NCBI RefSeq assembly: GCF_018100795.1
Contig: NZ_JAGJDY010000007.1
Coordinates: 124,001-188,000, forward strand
Source of the DNA: Alteromonas sp. MMG017
GTDB taxonomy: Bacteria > Pseudomonadota > Gammaproteobacteria > Enterobacterales > Alteromonadaceae
DNA: 64,000 nucleotides
Direction: 5' to 3'
Shown here: piece by piece, positions 27,167 through 36,250 of the stretch
Numbering within the stretch: the first letter of the stretch is position 1
How the letters are laid out: the number at the start of each line of letters is the position of its first letter
Program-made: the position numbers and the translations under genes
Notes under the pieces: generated by a model
Told to the model about the DNA's origin: nothing
The model's input: the letters and a program-made list of their open reading frames with translations, nothing else
The model's database searches: none

Positions 27167-28426
27167 ATGGCAAAAGTTACTACACGGCTATCTGATAAAG
27201 AAATCAAATCTGCAAAGCCAAGCGAAAAAGAATATAACCTGTTTGATGGTGATGGCCTGCGACTTCGTATTAAGCCAAATGGTTCTAAAAATTGGATATT
27301 CAATTACTACAGACCTACCAGCCGTAAAAGAGCTAATCTCAGTCTAGGTAAGTATCCTGACCTATCACTAGCGAATGCTCGTAAAGCGACACTCGAAGCA
27401 AACGAGTTACTTGCCCAAGGCATTGACCCTCAAGAAGAGAGAAAACGTCAGCAGCAGGAATATAAGTCTGTCCACCAGCATACATTCAGTAACGTAGCTA
27501 AAGAATGGTTTGAAATTAAGAAGGACGATATTACACCTGACTACGCGGTTGATATCTGGCGCTCTTTAGAGCTACACATATTCCCTTCAATATCGAAAGT
27601 TCCGGTAAGTGCTATTACTGCCCCACAAATTATCGACTTACTTAAGCCAATTGAGGCGAAAGGAAGTTTAGAAACAGTAAAACGCTTATCACAGCGCCTA
27701 AATGAAATAATGAATTTCGCTACAAACTGTGGGTTTATTCAAGCTAACCCACTTGTAGGAATTAAAGCCGCGTTTAAAAAGCCGAAAAAGGAAAATATGG
27801 CTGCATTAAAGCCAGCAGAACTACCAGAGCTTATGGGAGCTATCGCAAATGCTAGTATCAAGCGAACCACACGCTGTCTGCTTGAGTGGCAACTGCACAC
27901 AATGACAAGGCCGAGCGAAGCATCTGGTGCTATGTGGAAAGAGATTGATATGGAAAGTAAGGTTTGGACAATTCCGTTGGAACGAATGAAAAAACGCAGA
28001 GAGCAGCGTATTCCACTTACTGACCAAATGCTGGCTATTCTTGAAGTAATGAAACCAATCAGCGGACATCGAGAGTTTGTATTCCCTTCTGACCGAGACC
28101 CGAAAAAGCCATGTAATAGCCAAACAGCAAACATGGCCCTGAAACGAATGGGCTTCGCTGGCCGACTAGTTAGCCACGGCCTTCGTTCATTAGCGAGCAC
28201 TACGCTAAATGAACAAGGTTTTGACCGCGATTTAATTGAAGCAGCACTTGCACACGTAGATGATAACCAAGTACGGAGTGCTTATAACAGAACTGACTAT
28301 TTAGAACGACGCCGCCCTATGATGAATTGGTGGAGTGAGCATATTCTTGAAGCTGCGACGGGCTGTTTTTCGGTTACTAGTGTTAAGCAGTTACAAATAG
28401 TTAGTTTAAATCAGATTACTAAATAA
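27167..28426 (+). CDS. Tyrosine integrase with DUF4102 arm-binding domain
   Basis: About 419 residues from the ATG at 27167 (MAKVTTRLSDKEI); an earlier in-frame start at 27125 would run through the GGTACAC sites. The N-terminus is the DUF4102 arm-binding domain (GLRLRIKPNGSKNWIFNYY, LGKYPDLSLANAR). The catalytic core shows Arg in HTMTRPSEASG, Lys/His region, HGLRSLAST for HxxR, AHVDDN for the third His and Tyr in RSAYNRTDY. It catalyses insertion and excision at the adjacent ssrA 3' end. Integrases of this family commonly use tRNA and tmRNA genes. Confidence 0.9.
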   Translation: MAKVTTRLSDKEIKSAKPSEKEYNLFDGDGLRLRIKPNGSKNWIFNYYRPTSRKRANLSLGKYPDLSLANARKATLEANELLAQGIDPQEERKRQQQEYKSVHQHTFSNVAKEWFEIKKDDITPDYAVDIWRSLELHIFPSISKVPVSAITAPQIIDLLKPIEAKGSLETVKRLSQRLNEIMNFATNCGFIQANPLVGIKAAFKKPKKENMAALKPAELPELMGAIANASIKRTTRCLLEWQLHTMTRPSEASGAMWKEIDMESKVWTIPLERMKKRREQRIPLTDQMLAILEVMKPISGHREFVFPSDRDPKKPCNSQTANMALKRMGFAGRLVSHGLRSLASTTLNEQGFDRDLIEAALAHVDDNQVRSAYNRTDYLERRRPMMNWWSEHILEAATGCFSVTSVKQLQIVSLNQITK

Positions 28427-28559
28427 CTCCGATAAATGACTAATCAGACAAAATATGGGCTGAGCTGGTTACCTTAAAACTAGATAGAATTTTTTTACAT
28501 TTCGTATGAAACGTACTTTCTGAGCTACAAGATAGTAACGATAATATTTGTGCTTTTCT

Positions 28560-29465
28560 TTAATACGAGAGGTATTCACAATCAATGGCATCAAGAAGCG
28601 CAATTCGTTTTTTCACATCGTCAATCTCAAGGTAGAGGTCATTTACTTCATCAGAGACATAAGTGACCTTTCGATCATTTAACAAAGCTTGAATATAACT
28701 TGGCAATAGACCTTGATCTAAATCCAATGGCTCAACTGATTTCATGAGTTCACAATGTTCCCCATTTGCTTTTTCGCTCATCAGATAAAGAAGTATCTCC
28801 TTCCTAATGTATCGTTCATCTATGAAATCTAATCTATCCCCATAGAAAACTTTTAATGCCTTTGAGTCGCCTCTTATTTCCGTCGTATATATATTGAGGC
28901 GACGAGTTTCTTCTTTAATAATATCAAAAATTTGTGAAGTGATTTTTGAGACAACTCTGCCCGTGAACCTTCTAATTTGATCAGTATTGGGTACCAAGTC
29001 GAAATCCCCAAGAGAAGAGAGGTTCAGATTTAAATGTTTGTCCAAAAAAGATAAGTATTCCTTTTTCTCCTTTTCAATATTTGGAACACTTGATAATGAG
29101 AATCTATCATAGCGGTGTGTTTTGTAAAATTTTGCTAAAAGGGCAAGAAACTCTCTACTTTGTTTTTGTATATTCATCTTCCGCTGTGCAGATACTCTAT
29201 TAACTAATTCAAGAGTATTGTGAGTAATTAAGCTTTTTTCGAGAGCTTCTATGTCAGAGGAACCTTTGTGTTCGATTAGAATAACTGCAATTTTAGCCAA
29301 CCTTTCTATTCCGATCGCGAGGCTATATAAAACTTCAAATGTATCGACAGGATGTTGAAAGGATTCTAATTCCTCCAACGCCCTAATTGCATTGTAGATA
29401 AACGTACCTGAAGTATCGATTTCACGATTCAACGCAAAATTTTTCCACCATTCCTCTGGTGTCAT
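28560..29465 (-). CDS. Unrecognised 301-aa protein downstream of Gabija genes
   Basis: Start at ATG 29465 has a strong AAAGGAAAT box; an in-frame start at 29549 has none. I do not recognise the family. The protein is soluble and mostly helical by composition. An N-terminal segment (IERLAKIAVILIEH) and FYKTHRYDRFSL faintly recall HEPN-like helical bundles, but the RX4-6H nuclease motif is not evident. The C-terminus is acidic and helical. It follows gajB by 90 bases on the same strand, so it may be co-transcribed and either modify or be protected by the defence system. Function not assigned. Confidence 0.6.
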   Translation of the reverse strand: MTPEEWWKNFALNREIDTSGTFIYNAIRALEELESFQHPVDTFEVLYSLAIGIERLAKIAVILIEHKGSSDIEALEKSLITHNTLELVNRVSAQRKMNIQKQSREFLALLAKFYKTHRYDRFSLSSVPNIEKEKKEYLSFLDKHLNLNLSSLGDFDLVPNTDQIRRFTGRVVSKITSQIFDIIKEETRRLNIYTTEIRGDSKALKVFYGDRLDFIDERYIRKEILLYLMSEKANGEHCELMKSVEPLDLDQGLLPSYIQALLNDRKVTYVSDEVNDLYLEIDDVKKRIALLDAIDCEYLSY

Positions 29466-29555
29466 AATATTTCCTTTTATAATTAATAGTTTTCTATTGA
29501 ATCCTATTTTAACTGAAAAACCATCTACAACGCTTCTCGACAAAACCAAAAGAAT

Positions 29556-31316
29556 TTAAATAATTGTAAACCCTTTTGATCTCAATTGAGTCGTTTCTAT
29601 AGCTGTTAAAGTTTTGACTACCCAAATCAACAAATGTCTTGGTCTCGAAGAGGCAACATAAGCAAATCTTGCTGCTTCACTATCTGGTTCTTTCAACCAA
29701 CTCTTCCAATTTGAATCATTTCCACCACTTGCAGAAGATATAACGATAGTTGCATCATGTGTCTCACCTTTTGCCCCATGAATAGTAGTACTCTTAAACA
29801 CCGAAAGGTTAGCTTTTTTTGCTCCTAAAGTACTGCTAACGGTATTCTGCTTCGAACCTGTAGGCGAAGATAAATTAACCTTATCTAAAGGCGCCATTAC
29901 ACACCTGATGCTGTCAGTACAAAAATGTTGCTCGGGTAATGAACGTACCAGCATTTTTATATTTTTTGTCCATTCTGGCCATTTTGAGTCTAGGTTTTGC
30001 GCACCATTAGCAACTAAATAGTCTAACGCATCATGTAAAAATTTACGCCATTGTAAATTTGACTCAATAAATTCTGGGCAATTAAAACTGTTTGGTTTAT
30101 ACACTTCCTTTTTTAAGTGATACCTCAGAAACTCAGAAAAATACTTCAAAGACTGTTTTAATTTATTAAAATCTGAAGGTTCAAAAAGCAGAACTGAAAG
30201 TGCTAATTTTTCCAAGTGTTTTGGTTCAGTAATAGACGATTGAAATTTACGAATCAATGAATGACCTCGAGACACCAAAACACTATTACTGTAATCGGCG
30301 CACTTATCGGATAGTATCTCAGTTACTTCTGTTGGGCAGTTTTGATATTGCACTACCAAACACCTAGGATCAAACCAAGAAACGTTCCCAGTTATAGATT
30401 TACGCCCTGTGAGTTGGGAACAAAGGTCTATAATGTTCTGACAGCTTCTAAAATTCCGAGTCAGTTGTAACTGTAAAAACTTGTTTTCCTGAACAAAGTG
30501 TTTGACCTTGATGGGATCAACATCACGAAAACTATATATTGCTTGATGGAGATCGCCTATGAAGTGTAACTTGACACCTAAATCTGATAATTTTTTCAAG
30601 ATAAATAATTGCTCGTCAGACAAATCCTGACATTCATCAATTATTATTATTGGATAGCGTTTTGCTAGCAGCTCAACATATTCACTGCAATCTTCGTCCG
30701 ATAATGCTTGCACAGCAAGACCTTGGATATCTCTATACGTCGCAAAGCCGCCGCTCAGCAGCTTCTTTTTTGCCTCGAGTAGGTCGTTAAACTCCCAATC
30801 TTTGAGTTTTGCAGACTTCAGCTTTCTATCTCTTAAGCTTGAACCTGTATTAAAAACAAGACTTTCATTTATAGAATCAAAGCCATAGTGATGGGCTAGA
30901 ATTTTACCCTGTCCCGCGATGCCATACTTAGTTTTGAACCATAAAGCGGCATCAGGTTCAATAATACGAAGTGAGGCATCTCTATTTTCCCCCCTATAGC
31001 CCGTAAGCTCAGTAGATAAGGGAGACACTAAATTTTTGAAAATAAAGCTATCAAATGTCCCTATAAAGTGCGGGTATTGAATACCTCTTTTTTGCAAGTA
31101 CTTAATAACCCTATTTGTTAGCTCGTTAGTTGCACTATTTGAAAAAGACAGTGCAGCAATTCCACCAGGAAATTTTACCCAGGAATCTATTTCCTTAGCC
31201 ACCTTTGCAGCTACGACCTCAGTTTTACCACTTCCAGGGCAAGCTTCGAGAAAAACGTGTTCGTCGATGTTTGAGTCTATATAGGCAAGTTGTTCAAGAG
31301 TAAACTCTGTCGCCAT
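29556..31316 (-). CDS. gajB: Gabija system protein GajB (UvrD-like helicase)
   Basis: A 586-residue superfamily 1A helicase-like protein. Motif I is ACPGSGKT (25-32), motif II IIIDECQDLSDEQ (about 224-236), motif III FIGDLHQAIYSFRD, motif IV QLTRNFRSCQNII, motif V TIHGAKGETHDATIV and motif VI YVASSRPRHLLIWVV. Alone this looks like UvrD/Rep, but its ATG overlaps the stop of an OLD-family nuclease by one base (TAATG), the gene pair that defines Gabija. In Gabija, GajB is thought to sense phage-produced DNA termini and activate GajA. It is a little longer than the Bacillus protein (about 494). Confidence 0.82.
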   Translation of the reverse strand: MATEFTLEQLAYIDSNIDEHVFLEACPGSGKTEVVAAKVAKEIDSWVKFPGGIAALSFSNSATNELTNRVIKYLQKRGIQYPHFIGTFDSFIFKNLVSPLSTELTGYRGENRDASLRIIEPDAALWFKTKYGIAGQGKILAHHYGFDSINESLVFNTGSSLRDRKLKSAKLKDWEFNDLLEAKKKLLSGGFATYRDIQGLAVQALSDEDCSEYVELLAKRYPIIIIDECQDLSDEQLFILKKLSDLGVKLHFIGDLHQAIYSFRDVDPIKVKHFVQENKFLQLQLTRNFRSCQNIIDLCSQLTGRKSITGNVSWFDPRCLVVQYQNCPTEVTEILSDKCADYSNSVLVSRGHSLIRKFQSSITEPKHLEKLALSVLLFEPSDFNKLKQSLKYFSEFLRYHLKKEVYKPNSFNCPEFIESNLQWRKFLHDALDYLVANGAQNLDSKWPEWTKNIKMLVRSLPEQHFCTDSIRCVMAPLDKVNLSSPTGSKQNTVSSTLGAKKANLSVFKSTTIHGAKGETHDATIVISSASGGNDSNWKSWLKEPDSEAARFAYVASSRPRHLLIWVVKTLTAIETTQLRSKGFTII

Positions 31317-33256
31317 TAGTCATCCTTTTCTGTATCAATAGACGCAGCCCAAAGTATCGCTTCTTTTATGTAATTCGGAACAATAAATGGTGTATTTTTG
31401 TTTTGAATTTCTCGTGTGAGAACTTGTGCGAACATTCCTTTTCCAATATTCTCATCGTCTATGCGCTTGAGTATTTTATGAGCTGCAATAGCAGTTTCTT
31501 CGGGTCCAATTTCATTCCAATCTAATTTCGACAACTTTGTAAACTCGGTGATTATATCACTAGTCCCTCTCTCAGGCTTAGGCCACAATTCCGCAATAAT
31601 TTTAGACATTAATGCCGCATTATTTCCCTCCAGTGCTAAATCATATTCTAGCGTTTTGTAAGTAGATACAAATAGTCGCGAATTCGAAGACTCAGCAATT
31701 GAGTCAACTAACTTTATAGCATGATTTTTTCCAGACATTACATTTCCTTCATGTGGAATGAAGTCCTCCTCCACATCAATTTTTTTATCAGGATTTTGAG
31801 GATCTGGATATTGCTCTATCTTTTTCTTAGGAGGATCAAGGTCGGTTATACCAGCGCACCGGACCGGAATATTTCTATAAGGGACATTTTCTTTGTCGCC
31901 TTCGCTGAAGATATTGCAATATAACTGCATAAAGTGTTTAAAATATATTCCGTTGAGGTTAACGACAGTGATGCCAAGGTCTTCAAGTTTTCGTTTTCCT
32001 TCCTCTTGTTCTTTAAGAACTATTTCAGCCAAGGCTGGTATCAGCATTTGTTCGGCGATCCCTTCGACCATAATTACCCCACTAGCGAATAAGAGATTTG
32101 ATTTCGTTGCATCTAACCACCGGTTAATAAACTGAGTACTAGCTTCACTGAGGCCGCAACTTCTTAATGGTGTAGCTATTGGAGCAGGAGATTTCGAAAT
32201 GTGAACTATAGATTCAAGATCTACAGAAGACGCTAAAACAGTTGAATGGGTCGTCAAGATGACTTGAACGTTTTTGTTTTCTTCTGCCACTTCTTTGAGG
32301 TAATTCAACAGCCTAATTTGTAACTGAGGATGAAGATGCGCCTCGGGTTCTTCAATCAATAGAAGTTTAAAAAGCGGCTGTTCCTCACCTTCATCATCGA
32401 GTGTAAGTTCAGCTAAAATAGAAGCAATATAAAGCAAGTTATTATATCCCAGACTATTCTGACTAAGCTCTCTAAAGAGTTCTTCATCGGCTGCGTTTGA
32501 CTGTGGGAAAAAAAGCAAGGTCAAGCTTTCTACTATTCTAGTGAAGTCGCTTTCTGCAAATTGAATTTTAGTCATTTGACCAAAATAGTGGCCAATCGCT
32601 TTTGTTAAGTTTTCATTGATAAGCTTACCAGCATCTTTGATCCCTAAATTTCCATCATCCGCTAAAGACTCGTTAAAATCTCTAACTTTGAGTTCAAGAG
32701 GGTGAGCTTTATCTTCCTTTTTACACTCTTTTAACTTTTTACGGTTTAGTGCTTTTAAAAGTTTAGATAGCCGTGATTGGCGACCATTGGAAAGTTTTGC
32801 CTCAGCATCCCTTAAAGGTGGTAAATAGATACACTGAACCAGATCTAATAGTTCTGGATCAAATTGAGAGCTTTTTGAAATCCCTCCCCAAAGAACTTTC
32901 TTAAATCGGCCCCTAATTTCCTTATTTTCAGCCTCAAGGCTTAAAAGAGCCGTTTTTGATGTTCCTACCCATGGGAGTAACGCCACTTTATCCGATGCGT
33001 CCATTCCATCAAATTCAGCCCTAATAGTGAGCGAAGCAGCTTGAGTTCGAGTACTAAAAGGGTTGTGAAAGTCATCACTGGATAAGCTGTAACGGCCAGA
33101 TTCAGAATCTTGGAAAAGCTGCCTTATAGAACTGATTATCGCCGTCTTACCGGCACCGTTCTCACCAACGATTACAGTCAAACCACCAGCTAACTCGAGA
33201 TTGAATGTCTTATCAAAGCAACGAAAACCTTCCACTTTTAGATTACTTATATACAT
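31316..33256 (-). CDS. gajA: Gabija system protein GajA (OLD-family ATPase/TOPRIM nuclease)
   Basis: A 646-residue ABC-type ATPase fused to a TOPRIM nuclease. Walker A GENGAGKT is at 31-38, Walker B LLLIEEPEAHLHP about 298-310 and the H-loop TTHSTV about 335-340. The TOPRIM metal residues are in MVEGIAEQ (E398), TDLDPP (471-476) and the KTLEYDLA segment (534-541). In Gabija, GajA is a site-specific nickase held in check by nucleotides and released when phage replication depletes them. AAGGAT precedes the ATG. It is followed immediately by gajB. Other OLD nucleases act alone; the coupled helicase supports Gabija. Confidence 0.83.
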   Translation of the reverse strand: MYISNLKVEGFRCFDKTFNLELAGGLTVIVGENGAGKTAIISSIRQLFQDSESGRYSLSSDDFHNPFSTRTQAASLTIRAEFDGMDASDKVALLPWVGTSKTALLSLEAENKEIRGRFKKVLWGGISKSSQFDPELLDLVQCIYLPPLRDAEAKLSNGRQSRLSKLLKALNRKKLKECKKEDKAHPLELKVRDFNESLADDGNLGIKDAGKLINENLTKAIGHYFGQMTKIQFAESDFTRIVESLTLLFFPQSNAADEELFRELSQNSLGYNNLLYIASILAELTLDDEGEEQPLFKLLLIEEPEAHLHPQLQIRLLNYLKEVAEENKNVQVILTTHSTVLASSVDLESIVHISKSPAPIATPLRSCGLSEASTQFINRWLDATKSNLLFASGVIMVEGIAEQMLIPALAEIVLKEQEEGKRKLEDLGITVVNLNGIYFKHFMQLYCNIFSEGDKENVPYRNIPVRCAGITDLDPPKKKIEQYPDPQNPDKKIDVEEDFIPHEGNVMSGKNHAIKLVDSIAESSNSRLFVSTYKTLEYDLALEGNNAALMSKIIAELWPKPERGTSDIITEFTKLSKLDWNEIGPEETAIAAHKILKRIDDENIGKGMFAQVLTREIQNKNTPFIVPNYIKEAILWAASIDTEKDD

Positions 33257-33489
33257 GTATATCCTTATATTTTTGTATCTTATTATTGTAACTTTTTTAT
33301 TTATTAAAGAAACTCAATAAATTATTTCCGTTAACTATACTCAATTTTACTACAGCTGCTGCCTTTTCCAGTTTTGATAAAATCTCATATTTAGCGCTAC
33401 TAGCGGTATTCTATTTGTAACAAGGTGATGCCGAATCTGAAAACTACCAAATTTGCAGTGTTGAATTGGTTCACCAAAATACTTGCTTT

Positions 33490-34056
33490 CTATGCGTTCC
33501 AGTGCCTTTTAACTGTTGCGATTCCAATCCCCAAATTTTGGGCTACTTTTGATTGAGACTTACCCTCTGATTTTTGAGCTTGAACGGCTGCAGTTGTTTT
33601 AGTTGCTTTGGGTCTTCCTAATTTTTTACCTTGCGATTTAGCTCTCTCGAGCCCTTCTCTTGTCCTCTCTCTAATCCTATTACGCTCAAACTCTGCAAAT
33701 GCCGAGAACATTTGAAGCATAAGCTTACCTTCTGCACTAGAAAGATCAGCGACTGGCAAATCTAGGCACACCACCTTTATTCCTTTATCAGTGAGTAAAT
33801 TAATTGTACTTTGCACATCAATGTTGTCTCGACCTAAACGGTCTAATTTCAAAACCACCAGCATATCGCCCTTTTCCATCTTGTGGTTGATGAGCATCTT
33901 AAACTTTTCTCGCTTAATAGCTTCAACCGAACCTGAAACCGTTTCGCTAACTATCCGTGAATCGATGACTTCATATCCTTTTTGACGGATGGCTATTACT
34001 TGGTTTTCTGTCGTTTGCTCTGTGGTAGAAACTCGACAATAAGCAAATATACGCAT
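33490..34056 (-). CDS. Serine recombinase (resolvase/invertase family)
   Basis: About 188 residues from ATG 34056 (preceded by AAGGAAG); the open frame extends to 34116 but over the GGTATCA repeats. The resolvase core shows YCRVSTTEQTTENQ with the catalytic serine, LVVLKLDRLGRDNIDVQ and AEFERNRIRERTREGLERAK. It ends with a C-terminal Hin-type HTH (KVAQNLGIGIATVKRHW). Such enzymes resolve cointegrates or invert DNA at a nearby res or inversion site; the cluster of GGTATCA repeats at 34078-34194 is the obvious candidate. It lies between gajA and a second tyrosine recombinase. Confidence 0.87.
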   Translation of the reverse strand: MRIFAYCRVSTTEQTTENQVIAIRQKGYEVIDSRIVSETVSGSVEAIKREKFKMLINHKMEKGDMLVVLKLDRLGRDNIDVQSTINLLTDKGIKVVCLDLPVADLSSAEGKLMLQMFSAFAEFERNRIRERTREGLERAKSQGKKLGRPKATKTTAAVQAQKSEGKSQSKVAQNLGIGIATVKRHWNA

Positions 34057-34077
34057 TATTCGATTAACTTCCTTTTT

Positions 34078-34194
34078 GGTATCATTTATTGAGGTATCAT
34101 ATACTATTGGTATCATTATTAAAATGCCCTGTTTTTATGATACCTACGAGGACATAAAAAAGCTGGTATCAACATACGAATGTTTATTGATACC
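34078..34194. repeat. Cluster of six GGTATCA/TGATACC repeats (candidate res/operator site)
   Basis: GGTATCA occurs at 34078, 34093, 34109 and 34165, and its complement TGATACC at 34138 and 34188, all within 117 bases. The first three are spaced 15 and 16 bp, close to 1.5 helical turns. The array begins 22 bases upstream of the serine recombinase start and includes the arms of the terminator hairpin. Confidence 0.65.
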
Positions 34195-34198
34195 AGCT
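34154..34198 (-). terminator. Terminator of the second tyrosine recombinase gene
   Basis: On the minus strand AGCTGGTATCAA pairs perfectly with TTGATACCAGCT (12 bp, 14-nt loop; plus coordinates 34161-34198), followed by a run of seven T (34154-34160). It lies 22 bases after the stop of the 34221-35324 gene. Its arms are built from the GGTATCA repeat. Confidence 0.75.
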
Positions 34199-34220
34199 AA
34201 GACTAAGTTACTTAGGAGGT

Positions 34221-35324
34221 TTATAGATTTCCTTCTTTTTGCTGGAATTGCAGGAAAAGCTTAATTTGTTGCTCCATATCGGGGGAAACATTTTCTGCTG
34301 GCTTAGAAAGCTTCCGAAGCAGTTCAGCTTGTTTATAGTCAGGAACATCTCCATAGCTATAAAAACTTGTTAGTACGCTCTCATGCCCTAGATTCTGACT
34401 CCACGCTTTAAACTCTTCTGGTGTCTGACAAAGCTTTTCGCCTAATCGCACCAAAGTATTTCGAAAACTGTGTGGATTGAAATAGGGTAACCCAGCCAGG
34501 GCGAATGCTTGCGCAAATATTTTACGAATCGGATTAGCATTGCTCCAATGCTCTTCAAGTAATCCTACCGCTTCAAATTGCTGATTAGCATCATGAGCCA
34601 GCTTTGTTTTTGGAAACAACGGCGAATTCTGTTTGTATCCTAATTCAGTCACTAGGTAATCAATCCAGTCAGCTAGTATTTTATGTGGCAACTCTCCTAC
34701 TGGGAAAAAATAAGTAGTGAATGTTTTACTAAATTTCGTATTCACGTCTCTAGCATCCTGATAAAAGCTATGGTCAGCGAGGTCAATATGCTTAACTTTT
34801 GCAGAGGCAACTGCTCCGTCTCGCGCACCAGTCAGAATAACAAATGCTATTAAAGCTCTGTCTCGCATTTCAATTGAAGTCGAACAAGGCATCCCTTCTA
34901 GGGTTTTAACGATTTGTTCAATTGTCGCCACACTCCTTTTACGCTTTGCATTTCCAATCCGAGTGTCTTTTTCCGATAAATTGAAATATTCGATGTCACT
35001 ATAGTTAACTTTTGCGCGATATCCTTTTTGAGTAGCTAAGTATTGGAAAAACGCTTTTAGGTGACGGGTCGCTGTAAGCACAGTTGCCTTACTCAGTTTT
35101 TCACCAGTTGCTAGAGACTTTTTGCTAAGAAGATTCTTCTTAAAAGCAATCGCATGCTTCGCCCTAAATTTCCTAAAGTCTAAATACCCTGTGCAATCTT
35201 CAAAGCGATTTATAGATTTGAGAGCACCATCAACCGTCGAGTCATCTAAGCGCTTAGCTTCCTTCAAAAACTTTGTATATTCATAGATAATTCGGGCATT
35301 ATTTGTACTATTATTTTTCATCAC
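34221..35324 (-). CDS. Tyrosine recombinase, site-specific (second recombinase of island)
   Basis: A 367-residue phage-integrase-fold protein. The catalytic residues are visible: Arg in VILTGARDGAVAS, HSFRNTLVRLG (HxxR), NLGHES (second His) and Tyr in TSFYSYG. A SAM-like core-binding domain occupies about residues 10-120. It lacks the DUF4102 arm domain of the ssrA integrase, so it targets a different site. Its first bases overlap the end of the small HTH/zinc gene by 14 bases, and an AlpA-like gene is before that, so the three form one operon. It ends at the GGTATCA terminator. Confidence 0.85.
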   Translation of the reverse strand: MMKNNSTNNARIIYEYTKFLKEAKRLDDSTVDGALKSINRFEDCTGYLDFRKFRAKHAIAFKKNLLSKKSLATGEKLSKATVLTATRHLKAFFQYLATQKGYRAKVNYSDIEYFNLSEKDTRIGNAKRKRSVATIEQIVKTLEGMPCSTSIEMRDRALIAFVILTGARDGAVASAKVKHIDLADHSFYQDARDVNTKFSKTFTTYFFPVGELPHKILADWIDYLVTELGYKQNSPLFPKTKLAHDANQQFEAVGLLEEHWSNANPIRKIFAQAFALAGLPYFNPHSFRNTLVRLGEKLCQTPEEFKAWSQNLGHESVLTSFYSYGDVPDYKQAELLRKLSKPAENVSPDMEQQIKLFLQFQQKEGNL

Positions 35325-35799
35325 TAGAAACCTCGCTGAAAGGACAATTTAAGAGCTTTTGTCCTCTTAGGACTATGTGTTTTTCTGCTATCGGTAATTT
35401 ACCCTTCAGATCTTTCCAAATATCATTGACGTCGCGCCAAGAAACATACTTATTCATTCGAGTGTTACACTCTTCGCAAGCCCCCGTCATGTGCGCCATT
35501 CCTGCTGGTTTCGCGATAAAGATCACTGAATCTAGTATGGGCTTCATTGGCTGCTTGCAACGAAAACAGCACATTTCATGAACCTCACATTCAAACATTG
35601 TTGCTTTGCGCTTCTGCTTTAAATAGACCTTCAAATCTGCCCCATTTATTAAGAGAGGACGATTAGCGTCAATGACTGGTAAGCCAACTCGAATCCAATT
35701 GCGTACTGTTTTAAAGTGAACGCCTAACGTTTCGCTGACATCAGCAACGGTATAGTTTCGATTGCTTTTGATACGGTTTGCTGTGAATCGTCTAGTCAT
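35311..35799 (-). CDS. HTH and zinc-ribbon protein of recombinase operon
   Basis: A 162-residue protein with an N-terminal HTH of the MerR/excisionase type (NYTVADVSETLGVHFKTVRNWIRVGLP) and a zinc-ribbon-like block with two CxxC pairs (CFRCKQP and CEECNTRMNKYVSW), plus extra cysteines in ECEVHEMCC. It overlaps the AlpA-like gene by 8 bases and the recombinase by 14. It most likely acts as a directionality or targeting factor for the recombinase, inferred from the operon. I have no precise family name. Confidence 0.65.
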   Translation of the reverse strand: MTRRFTANRIKSNRNYTVADVSETLGVHFKTVRNWIRVGLPVIDANRPLLINGADLKVYLKQKRKATMFECEVHEMCCFRCKQPMKPILDSVIFIAKPAGMAHMTGACEECNTRMNKYVSWRDVNDIWKDLKGKLPIAEKHIVLRGQKLLNCPFSEVSSDEK

Positions 35800-35992
35800 G
35801 GCTACTCACCTTTGATTCAGCAACACGAGCATCAAGCCAATGCGCTATATCGGTGTGTAACCAACCTACAGCTCTCTCTCCTAAAGAAATGGAAAGCGGA
35901 AAGCTGCCTTTATTCATACGTAGATAGATAGTACTGCGCGATAGACCAGTCACCTCAATGACTTCTGGTAACCGCATGATCTTATGAGACAT
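35792..35992 (-). CDS. AlpA-family excisionase/transcriptional regulator
   Basis: About 66 residues from ATG 35992, which has AGAGGA 7 bases upstream; an upstream in-frame start at 36112 would run through two palindromes and looks non-coding. The protein is a small HTH: MRLPEVIEVTGLSRSTIYLRMNKGSFPLSISLGERAVGW is the AlpA/phage excisionase pattern. It is the first gene of the AlpA-HTH/zinc-recombinase operon. The palindromes at 36054-36091 lie 60-100 bases before it and may be its own operator. Confidence 0.82.
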   Translation of the reverse strand: MSHKIMRLPEVIEVTGLSRSTIYLRMNKGSFPLSISLGERAVGWLHTDIAHWLDARVAESKVSSHD

Positions 35993-36053
35993 AGTAAGTC
36001 CTCTTGGTCTGTTATTGAACGACCGAGAGATTAAGATGAAAAGCTTGTGGAAA

Positions 36054-36091
36054 GGCTCATATGAGCCAAGCAAAAACTCATATGAGTTTTT
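36054..36091. promoter_or_regulatory. Pair of palindromes with core CTCATATGAG
   Basis: GGCTCATATGAGCC (36054-36067) and AAAAACTCATATGAGTTTTT (36072-36091) are both perfect palindromes. They share a 10-bp core, and their centres are 21 bp apart (two helical turns). They lie between the divergent AlpA operon and lipoprotein gene and look like a cooperative operator. Confidence 0.65.
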
Positions 36092-36250
36092 GTTGAAAAT
36101 TGATAGGTTCAATATATTTTTGGGAAAATAGTTTTGCCCAACTTAAAGACGGGAGGTTCAGCTTCTATAGATTGCCTAAAAATTCGTTGCAATATGCCAC
36201 CGGTTAAATAATAATCAATTAGTGAGCAATTATTGTACAGGGAGTGTAAA

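Noticed and set aside
28560-29465. Firm assignment of the third Gabija-linked gene as a HEPN nuclease
   Set aside because: Only weak helical resemblance is visible and the RX4-6H catalytic motif is absent.
29556-31316. Housekeeping UvrD/Rep helicase
   Set aside because: It is shorter than UvrD, lies in a mobile island and is translationally coupled to an OLD nuclease, which fits GajB better.
35993-36112. Upstream extension of the AlpA-like gene
   Set aside because: It runs through two perfect palindromes and lacks a ribosome-binding site; the ATG at 35992 has AGAGGA.
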